A stretch of 64,000 nt of DNA, from assembly GCF_004011825.1 (NCBI RefSeq), contig NZ_RKLO01000002.1, forward strand, positions 186,001 through 250,000. Direction: 5' to 3'. Below the pieces are notes generated by a model that made no database searches, was not told the origin of the DNA, and saw only the letters and a program-made list of their open reading frames with translations. The stretch is from Rhodococcus xishaensis. Lineage in GTDB: Bacteria > Actinomycetota > Actinomycetes > Mycobacteriales > Mycobacteriaceae. Each line of letters opens with the position of its first letter. Position 1 is the stretch's first letter. Positions 19,407 through 27,316 of this stretch are shown in pieces. The position numbers and the translations under genes were made by a program.

Positions 19407-19658
19407 TCAGCGGCGTCGACGCAGTCGGCGCGACACGCGTTGCAGCAGAGGCGGTTTCACCTCGACAAGGTCGACGGTGGCGCGGTCAGCGGCAGCGGAT
19501 GCCTGCGCGAAGCGGGCGTGGAGCCGGTCGCGGACCTCGTCGGCACTGTAGGCGCGGCGTCGCCGCTCGGCTCGCACCACCAGGACCCCGCCGGCGGCGA
19601 CGCCCACGGCGCCGGCCAGGCCTAGGACTTTCAACACGCGTCTGCTGTCCAAGCGCAT
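19407..19658 (-). CDS. small membrane-anchored hypothetical protein
   Basis: 83 residues: a basic start (MRLDSRRVLK), one hydrophobic helix (about residues 11-28, Ala/Gly/Val-rich), a basic stretch RAERRRRAY and a strongly basic C-terminus ending RRLRRRR. It is divergent from the next gene with only 17 bases between starts and convergent to the aminotransferase. I recognise no family beyond a general single-pass membrane protein. Confidence 0.65.
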   Translation of the reverse strand: MRLDSRRVLKVLGLAGAVGVAAGGVLVVRAERRRRAYSADEVRDRLHARFAQASAAADRATVDLVEVKPPLLQRVSRRLRRRR

Positions 19659-19675
19659 CGCCTTAGGCTAGGGGT

Positions 19676-20371
19676 ATGACTCGGCGGACGCACGTATCGC
19701 AGGTCGATCTGGATGACGCGGTGGACATTACCCGCACCGGCGACATCTGGATCTTCCGTGGGCAATCCGGGGCCGATCGTGCGATCCAGACACTCACGAA
19801 CAGCCCCGTGAACCACGTCGGGATGTCCGTCGCCCTCGACGATCTGCCGCCGCTGATGTGGCATGCCGAACTCGGACATTCGCTCCCGGACATGTGGACC
19901 GGCAGGTTCCAGCGTGGCGTCCAACTGCATGATCTGCGGGCCGCCGTCCAGGTGTGGGGTACGCGTTACGGTCAGCGTGCATGGCTGCGGCAACTCGAGA
20001 GTCCTGTCACTCGTGAGCAGGAGGACGCGTTGATGCGGACCATTGCCCGACTCGATGGCACACCCTTCCCCTCCACGGCGCGGTTGGCGTCGCGGTGGGT
20101 CGGCGGGCGGCTGCCCAAGCGGCGCAGGCGTCGCGGTCGCGGCGAGGCGCAGCAAGATGCCGGTGTCGAGAGCATCTACTGTGCTGAGGTGGTGGCGTCG
20201 ACCTACGAGGCGATGGGACTTCTGACGTCCGAACGCAAGGTCAACTGGTACGACCCGGGCCGGTTCTGGAGCGGTGACCGTCTTCCGTTGGCTCCGGGCG
20301 TGAGGATGGGCGATGAGATCGCTGTACTCCTCGGCCCGGATGGCCCCGCCGGAGACATTCCCCGACCGTGA
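19676..20371 (+). CDS. permuted papain-fold (NlpC/P60-like, YiiX type) protein
   Basis: 231 residues. His47 in NHVGMSVA comes before Cys169 in YCAEVVASTYEAMG. The His-then-Cys order is that of the circularly permuted NlpC/P60 (LRAT/YiiX-like) superfamily, whose members are amide hydrolases or acyltransferases on lipids or peptides. A basic loop (about residues 148-158, RRRRRRGRG) interrupts the two halves. There is no signal peptide, so it is probably cytoplasmic. Substrate unknown. Family call is from motif spacing; catalytic function is inference. Confidence 0.7.
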   Translation: MTRRTHVSQVDLDDAVDITRTGDIWIFRGQSGADRAIQTLTNSPVNHVGMSVALDDLPPLMWHAELGHSLPDMWTGRFQRGVQLHDLRAAVQVWGTRYGQRAWLRQLESPVTREQEDALMRTIARLDGTPFPSTARLASRWVGGRLPKRRRRRGRGEAQQDAGVESIYCAEVVASTYEAMGLLTSERKVNWYDPGRFWSGDRLPLAPGVRMGDEIAVLLGPDGPAGDIPRP

Positions 20372-20411
20372 TTGAAGAGACCTAGGGCCGTGAACCGTCC
20401 TGTGGTGAGTA

Positions 20412-21092
20412 TCAGATGGTGACGGTGCGTTCTGCGTGGACGAGTCCGCCGATCTCGACCCAGCCGTCGGCATCGAACTTCGTGTGGATTCGAGAGCCTC
20501 GTCCCTGGTTGATGAGCAGCGACCGCCGCAGGTGGGCAGTGATCCGCACTGCCGCCGATCCCGTGGCCTCGTCCTCGCTGATCCCGAGCTTCGGTGCGAA
20601 CATTCGTGACCGGATGCGTCCCTCGAGTTCGTCCTCCCACGCCCAGATGTAGTGCTGTCCGTCGGTGAAGTCCTGCGCTCGCGCGTGGTTGACGTTGTCG
20701 ACGTGGGGCATCGGGTGGAGCGCGAACTCGGGAGCCCATTCGGGTCGGGTGCGAACCCAAGCCACGCCGTGCCGGATGCAGATCTCGACACGGCCGGCCG
20801 GTACATCGATGGCCTCGATGGCGAAGCCGTTTTGATCCAGCCACCAGGTCAGGCCGACGGTGGGGTGCCCAGCGAACGGGAGCTCGGACACGGGGGTGAA
20901 GATGCGTGCGCGGACGGTCTGCGCGCCGGGCTCGGGCATTTCGACGAATACCGTCTCGCTGAATCCGAGGCGCTTGGCGATCGCCTGACGTTCGGACTCG
21001 TCGACGGCGGCCGCGTCGATTATGCCGAGCGGATTGCCGTGTTTCCCATCGGAATCGGTGAACACACGAACGACATGGACGTCGATGGTCAT
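20412..21092 (-). CDS. PhzF family isomerase-like protein
   Basis: 226 residues. The PhzF/DapF-fold enzyme family is recognised from NPLGIID near the start, catalytic Glu46 in GFSETVFV and the FTPVSELPFAGHPTVG motif (about 85-100). It is shorter than many PhzF proteins (about 260-280), missing part of the second half, but ends cleanly. No phenazine genes are nearby, so the substrate is unknown. It lies upstream of and in the same direction as ahpCD's complement, but is separated by a hairpin. Confidence 0.85.
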   Translation of the reverse strand: MTIDVHVVRVFTDSDGKHGNPLGIIDAAAVDESERQAIAKRLGFSETVFVEMPEPGAQTVRARIFTPVSELPFAGHPTVGLTWWLDQNGFAIEAIDVPAGRVEICIRHGVAWVRTRPEWAPEFALHPMPHVDNVNHARAQDFTDGQHYIWAWEDELEGRIRSRMFAPKLGISEDEATGSAAVRITAHLRRSLLINQGRGSRIHTKFDADGWVEIGGLVHAERTVTI

Positions 21093-21118
21093 AGGGACCA
21101 GGTTATCGCTGAAACGCC

Positions 21119-21159
21119 CGAAGTCCCCCGAGATGGCGAGACCACGTCGGGGGACTTCG
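21119..21159. terminator. hairpin terminator downstream of ahpD
   Basis: A perfect 13-base inverted repeat (21119-21131 and 21147-21159) with a 15-base loop. It lies just past the ahpD stop and just before the phzF-like start, so it should end the ahpC-ahpD transcript. Confidence 0.75.
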
Positions 21160-21174
21160 ATGCGTGTGCAGCGG

Positions 21175-21708
21175 TCAGGCGTTCGCGAGGATGTCGTTCA
21201 CGACCAGCGCCTGCGCGACACCCTGGAGAGTGGCCGCGACCTTCACGGCCTCCCAGACCTGCTCCTTGGTGAAGCCCTCCTTGCGCACGACGGCGTCGTG
21301 CGCGGCGGTGCAGTCGTGGCAGCCGTTGATCGTGGACACGGCCAACGACCACAGCTCGAAATCGGCCTTCTCGACACCGGGGTTGCCGATGATGTTCATA
21401 CGAAGACCCATGCGCACCTGGGCGAACTCGTCACCTAGGAAGCCCTTGGCGCGGTAGGCGACGTTGTTCATGCCCATGATCGATGCGGCACCGAGGGCCG
21501 CGTTGTACGCCTCGGCCGACAGCACATCGGCGGCCTCTTCGGCGATCTCCCGCAGCACCGAAGCCGACCTGGTGGCGGCTGCGCACGCGAGGAAGGTGCC
21601 CCACAGCTGCTGCTCGTTCAGTTCGGTCGAGCGCGCGAGCGAACCGAGGTTGAGCTTGAGGTCCTTGGCGTACTCGGGAAGCGAGTTCTTGAGATTCTCG
21701 ACTGACAT
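21175..21708 (-). CDS. ahpD: alkyl hydroperoxidase AhpD
   Basis: 177 residues, the normal AhpD length. The active-site pair Cys130 and Cys133 in [11 protein letters not shown], with His137, is intact. AhpD links AhpC to reducing power through lipoamide (Lpd/SucB) in mycobacteria and has weak peroxidase activity itself. It starts two bases after the ahpC stop, so the two are one operon, and it ends before the hairpin at 21119-21159. Confidence 0.97.
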   Translation of the reverse strand: MSVENLKNSLPEYAKDLKLNLGSLARSTELNEQQLWGTFLACAAATRSASVLREIAEEAADVLSAEAYNAALGAASIMGMNNVAYRAKGFLGDEFAQVRMGLRMNIIGNPGVEKADFELWSLAVSTINGCHDCTAAHDAVVRKEGFTKEQVWEAVKVAATLQGVAQALVVNDILANA

Positions 21709-21709
21709 A

Positions 21710-22297
21710 TCAGACGCCCTCGGTCATGAGAGCGCCGGCATCGATCGTCGGGTCGCCCTTCTTCCAGTTGCAGGCACACAGCTCGTCGGACTGCAGGGCG
21801 TCGAGGACACGCAGCACCTCGTCGACGTTGCGGCCCACGGATCCGGCGGTGACCGAGACGAACTGGACCTCGTTGTTCGGGTCCACGATGAAAGTGGCGC
21901 GGTCGGCGACACCGTCGGCGTTCAGGACGCCGGTGGCCTCGGAAAGTTCACGCCCCAGATCCGAGAGCATCGGGAAGGGGAGGGTCTTGAGGTCCTCGTG
22001 CTGGGCACGCCACTGGAAGTGGACGAACTCGTTGTCGACCGAGGCGCCGAGTACCTGAGTGTCACGATCGGCGAACTCGCCGTTCAGCTTGCCGAACGCG
22101 GCGATCTCTGTCGGGCAGACGAAGGTGAAGTCCTTGGGCCAGAAGAAGATGACGCGCCACTTGCCGGCGTAGTCGTCACTGGTGACCTGGGTGAAGTAGT
22201 CATCAGGCTGCTTGGCGTCGACCTTGGACAGGTCGCCACCGATCACGGCGGTCAGGTTGTAAGCCGGGAACTGGTCGCCGATGGTCAGCAGAGCCAT
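21710..22297 (-). CDS. ahpC: alkyl hydroperoxide reductase AhpC (peroxiredoxin)
   Basis: 195 residues. It reduces organic peroxides and peroxynitrite. Peroxidatic Cys61 lies in FTFVCPTEI. Cys174 and Cys176 (ELCACNW) provide the resolving pair seen in the mycobacterial three-cysteine type. ATG 22297 is preceded by AGGAGG; the upstream in-frame extension lacks similarity. It is divergent from oxyR across a 197-base region, the classic OxyR-activated arrangement. Confidence 0.98.
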   Translation of the reverse strand: MALLTIGDQFPAYNLTAVIGGDLSKVDAKQPDDYFTQVTSDDYAGKWRVIFFWPKDFTFVCPTEIAAFGKLNGEFADRDTQVLGASVDNEFVHFQWRAQHEDLKTLPFPMLSDLGRELSEATGVLNADGVADRATFIVDPNNEVQFVSVTAGSVGRNVDEVLRVLDALQSDELCACNWKKGDPTIDAGALMTEGV

Positions 22298-22446
22298 GTG
22301 TGGTCGTCCTCCTACTTGATTTCGTGCATTGGATGCGCGGGCACGCACCGTGGACTCGGTGCTGCGCGCTACCTCGAGCGGGTCTGGGAAGCCGGAGTTG
22401 TCGCGGCTTCACGTCCTGCGCCGTTCGGTATGGACGAATACTGCCC

Positions 22447-22484
22447 GAAACGTTTCAAAAGGTAAAATCGATAGGTAGTACTAC
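22447..22484. promoter_or_regulatory. candidate OxyR control region (two palindromes)
   Basis: Two perfect 10-base palindromes, GAAACGTTTC (22447-22456) and GTAGTACTAC (22475-22484), lie 28 bases centre to centre between divergent ahpC and oxyR. The second is flanked by two ATAG tetramers (22471 and 22489). LysR-type regulators bind paired sites in such gaps. Which of these is the OxyR site is inferred. Confidence 0.5.
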
Positions 22485-22494
22485 ACTGATAGGT

Positions 22495-23427
22495 ATGGCT
22501 GATGGGACTTATCAACCGACACTGTCGCAGCTGCGTGCCTTCGTCGCGGTGGCCGAGTATCGCCATTTCGGAACGGCCGCATCACGCTTGAATGTGAGTC
22601 AGCCCACGTTGTCGCAGGCGCTCGCATCGCTCGAGAACGGCCTCGGAGTGCAGCTGATCGAGCGCAGCACCCGGCGTGTGTTGGTGACAGTCGCGGGCGA
22701 GCAGCTGCTCACCCAAGCCAAGTTGATCCTCGATGCTGCGGACGGTTTCGTCGCCGCCGCGGCCGGGGTAGGCGATTCCCTCGTCGGTCCCCTGCGCATC
22801 GGTTTGATTCCGACGGTCGCACCCTACGTGCTGCCGGCTGTGCTCTCCGCGCTCAGGCGGGAGATGCCCGCGCTGGTGCCGCAGGTCATCGAGGACCAGA
22901 CCGCACGCCTGCTCGAGTCCCTCCGGGCCGGCGTGATCGACGTCGCCGCGATGGCGTTGCCGTCGGAGGCGCCAGGTCTGATCGAGATCCCTTTGTACAA
23001 AGAGGAGTTCGTGCTTGTCCTGCCGACGGGGCACGCGCTCGCGGGCCGCAGCGACCTATCGCTCGACGTGCTCGACGAACTCCCCCTACTGCTCCTCGAC
23101 GAGGGGCACTGCCTGCGCGATCAAACGTTGGACCTGTGCCGGTCGGTCGATGCGCACCCGCCGTCCGGGGACACGCGTGCGACCTCCCTCGCGACGGTCG
23201 TGCAGTGCGTGGCAGGGGGATTGGGCGTGACGCTGGTGCCCGACTCGGCCGTTCCTGTTGAGACCCGGCGCGGTGACCTCGCCACCGCGCGATTCGCCGA
23301 CCCGACCCCTGGCAGGACGATCGGCCTGGTTTTCCGGGCGTCGAGCGGGCGTGCCGAGGAGTACCGGAAGCTGGTGCAGTTGCTGCGCAGTGCGGCGCCG
23401 ACCGGTGTGGCCGCTGTCGAGGGCTGA
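22495..23427 (+). CDS. oxyR: hydrogen peroxide sensor OxyR
   Basis: 310 residues. LysR-type regulator: N-terminal winged helix (about residues 7-65, with AASRLNVSQPTLSQALASLE). The C-terminal sensor domain has the redox pair Cys206 and Cys215, separated by eight residues as in E. coli OxyR (C199/C208). Unlike in M. tuberculosis, where oxyR is a pseudogene, this copy is intact. ATG 22495 lies 11 bases past the GTAGTACTAC palindrome, so it may also repress itself. Confidence 0.96.
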   Translation: MADGTYQPTLSQLRAFVAVAEYRHFGTAASRLNVSQPTLSQALASLENGLGVQLIERSTRRVLVTVAGEQLLTQAKLILDAADGFVAAAAGVGDSLVGPLRIGLIPTVAPYVLPAVLSALRREMPALVPQVIEDQTARLLESLRAGVIDVAAMALPSEAPGLIEIPLYKEEFVLVLPTGHALAGRSDLSLDVLDELPLLLLDEGHCLRDQTLDLCRSVDAHPPSGDTRATSLATVVQCVAGGLGVTLVPDSAVPVETRRGDLATARFADPTPGRTIGLVFRASSGRAEEYRKLVQLLRSAAPTGVAAVEG

Positions 23428-23448
23428 CCGCACGAGCACAGCCCGCCG

Positions 23449-24219
23449 TCAGCGGCGTCTGCGCCCGCCTGTCCTCGACTTGGACCCCGACTTGCCGGCG
23501 GCGCGGCGCCGGTCTTGTGTCCTCGGCTTGCCGGATCTGGCCTGAGTCTGTTCACGTGGCCCGAGCCCTGTGCTCTTTCCTGTCTTGCTCTTCGGTGTCT
23601 GGGCCGGGTTGCGGCCACGCGAACTGTTCGCGGTGCGGCCGCGGACGATCCCGATGAACTCTTCGACAAGATCAGTCGTCCGGTCCTCCACCCACGACAG
23701 CGCAACGCGGGACTCCGGTGCTCCGTCGACAGGCCGGTACGTGAGGTCCTTACGGTGGTGCAAGCGCGCGAGCGACTGCGGAACGACGACGACACCGACG
23801 CCCGCGGCGACGAGCGCGATCGCGTCGCCTGTCGAGGACGGGCGGTCCAGTGCGGGGCGCCCCGGGAGTTGGTGCCACGCCAGTGGAGTGTCGAGCGGGT
23901 CGAGGACGAGTTCGTCTGCGAGATCGGCGAGCGCGATCTGCTCGGCGGCGGTGAACACGTGGTCTTTGGGCACTACGACGACGGGTACCTCTGCATACAG
24001 CGGGATGACGCTGAGACCGTCGCGTTCGACCGGGAGGCGCAGCAGGGCAGCGTCGGCTCGGTCCTCGCGCAGTGCTGCGGCGGCGTCGGCGGCATCGACT
24101 GCGATCAGTTCGAGCGGCGACTCGGGCATCCGCTCGCCCCATATGCGGACCCACTTCGCCGGCGTGACACCGGGGACGTACGCGAGCCGGAACGGTCGGG
24201 CTTCGGTCGACTCGGTCAC
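23449..24219 (-). CDS. LysR-type substrate-binding domain protein without HTH, basic C-terminal tail
   Basis: 256 residues. Residues 9-190 resemble the effector-binding domain of LysR regulators (RLAYVPGVTPAKW, then YAEVPVVVVPKDHVF, and VAAGVGVVVVPQSLARL), but no winged helix precedes it: the frame begins only eight residues before the first strand. Instead, residues 194-256 form a low-complexity tail very rich in Arg, Lys, Ser and Gly, ending RTGGRRRR, which could bind nucleic acid. It is divergent from a DUF5997-type gene with 73 bases between starts and convergent to oxyR. The role is unknown. Confidence 0.8.
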   Translation of the reverse strand: MTESTEARPFRLAYVPGVTPAKWVRIWGERMPESPLELIAVDAADAAAALREDRADAALLRLPVERDGLSVIPLYAEVPVVVVPKDHVFTAAEQIALADLADELVLDPLDTPLAWHQLPGRPALDRPSSTGDAIALVAAGVGVVVVPQSLARLHHRKDLTYRPVDGAPESRVALSWVEDRTTDLVEEFIGIVRGRTANSSRGRNPAQTPKSKTGKSTGLGPREQTQARSGKPRTQDRRRAAGKSGSKSRTGGRRRR

Positions 24220-24292
24220 CGGGTCAGGCTACCCGCCAACGTCCCGGAGTCGCCGGTGCCACCGGGTGCTGCCTGCTCGCTACCCTTGACGC

Positions 24293-24724
24293 ATGACGTC
24301 GCAGAAGAGCTCCCAGACGATGAAGCCGGCCACCGCCGCCAAGAAGCTGGGTGTGTACCTCCAGGCCACCCCCGCCGAGTTCCAAGCCGGAGTGGTCTCT
24401 CGCGACGACCTGAACGAATGGCAGACCAACCCACCGGAGTGGCTCGCCACGCTGCGCCGTGAAGGTCCGCACCCGAAGAACGTCGTCGCCGCCAAGCTCG
24501 GTGTGTCGATCTCCGGTCTAGCCCGTGGCGGTGTCGCCGAAGCCCTCACCACCGCACAGATCGAGGACCTGCTGGCCGACCAGCCGGACTGGCTCGTCGC
24601 CGAGCGGGCCAATCTCGTCGAGGTCCGCAAGGAGGAGAAGCGGATTCGGGAGCAGCAGGCTACGACGCGTGAACAGTCGAACCGCAGGCCGCGTAACGCC
24701 GGGCCGTTCAAGCCGTCGACCTAG
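24293..24724 (+). CDS. DUF5997 family protein
   Basis: 143 residues. The opening KPATAAKKLGVYLQATP matches my memory of DUF5997. Residues about 61-84 (HPKNVVAAKLGVSISGLARGG) look like a helix-turn-helix. The C-terminal third is a charged helix with many Glu, Lys and Arg followed by a basic tail. It is divergent from the LysR-like effector domain gene. Function unknown; the HTH reading is by eye only. Confidence 0.75.
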   Translation: MTSQKSSQTMKPATAAKKLGVYLQATPAEFQAGVVSRDDLNEWQTNPPEWLATLRREGPHPKNVVAAKLGVSISGLARGGVAEALTTAQIEDLLADQPDWLVAERANLVEVRKEEKRIREQQATTREQSNRRPRNAGPFKPST

Positions 24725-24742
24725 TGGCCCCGCTGTCGCGAC

Positions 24743-25657
24743 TCAGGCCGGCGCGTGACTGAGGATGTGCAACGCTGCCGGAACCGCCTCGATCGTCACC
24801 GGGAGAGGCCCGACTCTGTCCCCGTCCGCATAGGCTGGGATGCCCTCGCACTGCAACCGCACCGTCCGCGAACGGTAGGTCTGCACATCGGGTAACTCCA
24901 CGTGCGTGCCCTTGTAGACCCGTGGGAACAGTCGGACCAGCCTCGATCGACGACCGTGCTCGACGACCGTCACATCGAGCAGACCGTCGGTCCGGTCCGC
25001 CTTCGGGCAGATCTGCATCCCGCCGCCATATGAACGGCCGTTGCCGACTGCGACGAGCGTAGCGTCGACCTGAACGGTTTCGTCGTCCAGCTCGATGCGG
25101 TGGCGCAGGGGCTTGACCTGCGAGAGTTCCACGAGCATCGCCAGGTTGTACCGCATCCGGCCCTTCGGCCATGACATCCGGTTGGCGCGATCCGCGACCA
25201 GCGAATCGAAACCGCTGGCAACGATGGTGCCGGCCCAAACGACCGAACCGTCGCCGAGCGTGATCCGAGCCAGGTCGGACTCCTGCACCTCACCGTCGGC
25301 GATCACATCCGCCGCCGCGACTGGGTCACCGACGGGGGTTCCGAACTCACGTGCGTGGTCGTTGCCGGTTCCCGCCGGTATCAGCCCGATCGGCACCCCG
25401 GACTGCGCAGCTGCCTGCAACCCGATGCTGATCGAACCGTCGCCGCCCACGACGGCGAGCGCGTCGGTGCCCCCTTCGATGGCTCGCAGGGCCAACTTGC
25501 GGGCGTGATCGGCGTCCGTCCCGATAATTTCCGTGACGGCAACTTCCCGCTCACGCAAGCGTGCGACCGCCTTATGACCGGCGGTCAGTCCGTTGCCGTT
25601 CCCGGCAAGCGGGTTGATCAGGACGGCGACCTTCTCGATCGCCTTCTGTGTACTCAC
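24743..25657 (-). CDS. diacylglycerol kinase family lipid kinase
   Basis: 304 residues. The DAGK catalytic domain has the nucleotide-binding motif VVGGDGSIS (about 69-77) and IPAGTGNDHARE (about 93-104). It probably phosphorylates diacylglycerol or a related lipid at the membrane face. Start GTG 25657 overlaps the stop of the upstream flavoprotein gene by four bases (GTGA); a longer frame upstream begins inside that gene and lacks similarity. The two genes are probably a lipid-metabolism operon. Confidence 0.92.
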   Translation of the reverse strand: MSTQKAIEKVAVLINPLAGNGNGLTAGHKAVARLREREVAVTEIIGTDADHARKLALRAIEGGTDALAVVGGDGSISIGLQAAAQSGVPIGLIPAGTGNDHAREFGTPVGDPVAAADVIADGEVQESDLARITLGDGSVVWAGTIVASGFDSLVADRANRMSWPKGRMRYNLAMLVELSQVKPLRHRIELDDETVQVDATLVAVGNGRSYGGGMQICPKADRTDGLLDVTVVEHGRRSRLVRLFPRVYKGTHVELPDVQTYRSRTVRLQCEGIPAYADGDRVGPLPVTIEAVPAALHILSHAPA

Positions 25658-27282
25658 GGAATCAGCTTGCCGGGGTTGAGGATTCCCGCGGGATCGACTG
25701 CATTCTTGACAGCTCGCAGGACGGTGACACCCAGGTCGCCGATCTCGTCCCGCATCCACGGACGATGATCGACGCCGACGGCGTGGTGGTGCGTGATCGT
25801 CCCTCCGGCGGCCATGATCGCGTCACCAGCGGCGGTCTTGGCCCTGCTCCATTGGTCGATCGGGTCTTCGTTCTGCGCGCACACGATGGTGAAGTACAGT
25901 GACGCACCCGTCGCGTAGGTGTGCGAGATGTGGCACAGCACCAGCGCCGGGGTTCCCTGCACGGACAACGACTCGGTAAGCGCCTTCGTGACCGCGGCAC
26001 GCAAGGTGGCGAGATTGCCCCAGGTGGTGGCCGTCTCGAGGGTCTCGACCAGCGCACCCGCATCGAGCAGGGCGTCGCGCAGGTAGGGCGCGTCGAAACG
26101 GCCATGTTCCCAATTGCTTCCGGGGCCCTCGCCCAGCGATGTCGCGCCGTGAGACTGCAGGACCGCGCGGGCCTCGGCCACCCGCTGTGCGGTGTGTTCG
26201 GTGGTGCCCTCGAACGTGGTGATTGCCAGGCAACCACCGGTTACGGCCTCCTCGCCGATCTTGTCGTGGGTCGCGAGATTGACTCCCGTTTCAGCCTCGT
26301 CGGACAGCCGCAGCACGGTCGGGACCGCGCCCTGTTGCCGCAGTGCTCGCAGTGCCGCCGCACCGGTCTCGAAATCCGGAAAGCGCCACCCCTCATGGAC
26401 GACGGACTCCGGAAGCGGATGCACCTGCACACGGACCTGGGTGATGACGCCGAGCGTCCCCTCCGAGCCGACGAACAACTCGCCGAGATTCGGACCCGCC
26501 GCGGACGCAGGCGCCCGCCCGGTGTCGAGGATGCCCGCCGGGGTCACCACCCGCAGGCCCTGCACCATGTCTTCGAACCGGCCGTAACCAGCGGAAGCCT
26601 GCCCGGAGGAGCGAGTCGCCGCGAAGCCGCCGATGGTGGAGAACATGAAGCTCTGCGGGAAGTGCCCAAGAGAGAAGCCGTGCGCGCCAAGCAGTTCCTC
26701 GACCCTGGGACCGGGCAGACCCGCTCCCAGGGTCGCGATTCCCGAGTCGGTGTCGAGGTCGATCAGCGAGTCGAAACGGCGCATGTCGAGCGAGAGAACC
26801 GCGTCGAATCGGTCGCGCACAGGGTCGAGTCCGCCGACGGCGCTGGTGCCGCCGCTGAACGGCACCACGGCGATCGAGTTGTCGGCGCAGTACCTGAGGA
26901 TCTCGGTGATTTCGGCCTCGGTGCCAGGGATGACCACAACATCTGGTGCGTCCTGCTGTTTGGTGCTGCGGCGCCGCAGCAGGTCGATCGTGCTCTTACC
27001 GCCGGACCGCAGCAGTCGATCGTTGTGGGCGGTACTGCAGAACTGTTCGCCGACGAGCGCGGCGAGCGCGGCGAGTTGCCCTTCGGACACCGCGCTCGGG
27101 GCCAGGGGCACGTCGTCCGCCACGCGTTCAGGCGCCTCTCGAGTCGTGACGCCGAGGGCCTGTTGCAGCAGCCCCTTGATGCCGCCCGAGAGGGTCGTGC
27201 TCTTCTCCGGCGCGCCCCACGCATCCCACTTCATCGGGGGTGCGGTCAAGGCTGCTTGATCTTCCGATCGCTCAATACTCAT
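25654..27282 (-). CDS. FAD-linked oxidase, alkyldihydroxyacetonephosphate synthase-like (AgpS)
   Basis: 542 residues. The PCMH-type FAD domain shows PFSGGTSAVGG (about 141-151) and SFMFSTIGGFAATRSSG (about 211-227), the latter close to the AGPS signature. Near the C-terminus TITHHHAVGVDHRPW provides the His cluster of AGPS enzymes. The N-terminal PPMKWDAWG motif is also typical of the actinobacterial AgpS group. Known AGPS enzymes make ether lipids from acyl-DHAP; bacterial relatives may instead oxidise 2-hydroxyacids, so the substrate is open. It is translationally coupled to the lipid kinase. Start ATG 27282; an ATG five codons upstream is possible. Confidence 0.88.
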   Translation of the reverse strand: MSIERSEDQAALTAPPMKWDAWGAPEKSTTLSGGIKGLLQQALGVTTREAPERVADDVPLAPSAVSEGQLAALAALVGEQFCSTAHNDRLLRSGGKSTIDLLRRRSTKQQDAPDVVVIPGTEAEITEILRYCADNSIAVVPFSGGTSAVGGLDPVRDRFDAVLSLDMRRFDSLIDLDTDSGIATLGAGLPGPRVEELLGAHGFSLGHFPQSFMFSTIGGFAATRSSGQASAGYGRFEDMVQGLRVVTPAGILDTGRAPASAAGPNLGELFVGSEGTLGVITQVRVQVHPLPESVVHEGWRFPDFETGAAALRALRQQGAVPTVLRLSDEAETGVNLATHDKIGEEAVTGGCLAITTFEGTTEHTAQRVAEARAVLQSHGATSLGEGPGSNWEHGRFDAPYLRDALLDAGALVETLETATTWGNLATLRAAVTKALTESLSVQGTPALVLCHISHTYATGASLYFTIVCAQNEDPIDQWSRAKTAAGDAIMAAGGTITHHHAVGVDHRPWMRDEIGDLGVTVLRAVKNAVDPAGILNPGKLIP

Positions 27283-27316
27283 GTGTTGCAGTGTCACACA
27301 TCACACAAGAGCGCAA

